Origin: DASQFI01 sp035633215
GTDB taxonomy: Bacteria; Acidobacteriota; Vicinamibacteria; Vicinamibacterales; SCN-69-37
Assembly: GCA_035633215.1 (NCBI GenBank)
Contig: DASQFI010000042.1
Coordinates: 1 to 21,583 of the forward strand
DNA length: 21,583 bases
Reading direction: 5' to 3'
In this document: positions 21,236 through 21,583 of the stretch, one piece after another
Layout: each line of letters begins with the position of its first letter
Numbering within the stretch: the stretch's first letter is position 1
Notes under the pieces: generated by a model
Told to the model about the DNA's origin: nothing
The model's input: the letters and a program-made list of their open reading frames with translations, nothing else
Databases searched by the model: none
Translations under genes and position numbers: made by a program

Positions 21236-21583
21236 ACGAGTCTGATGCCGGACCTGCGTGAATCGTGGCGCGCCAAGGATCGGAGCACTGCGTCGAGCAC
21301 CGTGTCCAGATCCTTGGCGAGATCCTCCGCGAGAAAACGCAACACGGTGTACCCGTTCTCCTGTAGCAGGCGATCCTTGTGACGATCCCGTCGGTACGCC
21401 CCGGCATCGCCCAGATGCATGGCACCATCGACCTCGATGGCCACACGCGAATCCTCACACAAGAGATCGACCTCCATTCGACCTTGGCCATCGAATGGGA
21501 TCGCCAGCGTGGCATTCAGCCGAAAGCGCCGTCGGGTGACCTCGAGAGTCTCCAGCCGGCGATAAAGGAACGCCTCGCTCGCA
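21232..21583 (-). CDS. DUF559 endonuclease-like protein, C-terminal part (5' end outside window)
   Basis: The frame runs from the window edge to a stop at 21232, about 117 residues. Visible motifs are FRLNATLAIPFDGQGRMEVD, VAIEVDGAMHLGD, YRRDRHKDRLLQENGYTVLR and FLAEDL. The D...(A/E)xE-V-D-G pattern followed by R-D-x-x-K-D is the core of the DUF559/Vsr-like PD-(D/E)xK nuclease fold. The family is often a small stand-alone protein of unknown role, or an extension to other modules; upstream sequence (EAFLYRRLETLEVTRRRFRL) continues beyond the window. Its stop overlaps the DUF4258 start by four bases. It could be a DNA-repair or defence nuclease; nothing here decides. Confidence 0.8.
   Translation of the reverse strand, partial: ASEAFLYRRLETLEVTRRRFRLNATLAIPFDGQGRMEVDLLCEDSRVAIEVDGAMHLGDAGAYRRDRHKDRLLQENGYTVLRFLAEDLAKDLDTVLDAVLRSLARHDSRRSGIRLV

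Noticed and set aside
1..21583. tRNA, rRNA, CRISPR array, complete insertion sequence
   Set aside because: None seen on either strand: no spaced direct repeats of CRISPR size, no tRNA-like clover-leaf recognised, no transposase frame.

Overview
The window is GC-rich bacterial DNA. Two eukaryotic-type Ser/Thr kinases with different output domains (a TolB-like beta-propeller in one, a TolB-like domain plus TPRs in the other), fragments of further kinase/TPR genes, an NPCBM-GH27 glycosidase, a YCF48-like protein and carboxypeptidase-regulatory/TonB-receptor debris together suggest Acidobacteriota, perhaps the Vicinamibacteria lineage. This assignment is inference from gene content. No rRNA, tRNA, CRISPR array or intact insertion sequence was seen.

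Layout. 1-600: end of a Phd/YefM-type antitoxin gene and a complete PIN-domain (VapC-like) toxin. 702-1823: exported YCF48/BNR-like propeller. 1888-5076 (minus): a 186-aa unknown gene followed by a membrane Ser/Thr kinase with an extracytoplasmic propeller. 5233-7503: soluble kinase-TolB-TPR protein, ending tail to tail with an exported Ppx/GppA-like protein (7491-8543, minus). 8600-9676 (minus): DUF1059 protein, ECF sigma factor and short zinc-finger anti-sigma factor. 9745-10467: MOSC protein. 10471-10572: inverted-repeat element. 10593-12617: secreted GH27 alpha-galactosidase-like enzyme.

The most interesting region is 12657-15467 (minus). A 57-residue Asn/Gly/Pro-rich peptide gene with a strong ribosome-binding site and a charged N-terminal segment containing LEQRIAPS lies just upstream of a single 814-aa protein. 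That protein fuses a PqqD-like domain, an M50 (site-2 protease-like) membrane peptidase with HELAH and LDG motifs, and an HlyD-type adaptor. A perfect 14-bp hairpin separates the two genes. This looks like a minimal peptide maturation/export system with leader recognition, proteolysis and envelope transfer in one polypeptide. It has no nearby radical SAM, cyclase or ABC gene.

15621-17011 and about 19440-20456 are two gene graveyards. The first holds a kinase-type C-terminal tail, an esterase C-terminus and a kinase-TPR pseudogene. The second holds a truncated lipoprotein gene, a TonB-receptor scrap, a frameshifted TPR gene and the first 17 codons of a DUF5615 toxin. Between them, 17070-18868 encodes a secreted trypsin-like protease with PKD and Fn3-like domains. 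It is translationally coupled to a 100-aa protein that copies the protease's N-terminal region. The right end (20431-21583, minus) is a compact DUF559-DUF4258-DUF2283-DUF433 cluster of toxin-antitoxin type.

Three intergenic sites carry short tandem arrays with a 7-bp period (1844-1871, 5141-5203, 9444-9478). One kinase gene carries an in-frame insertion containing a strong palindrome.
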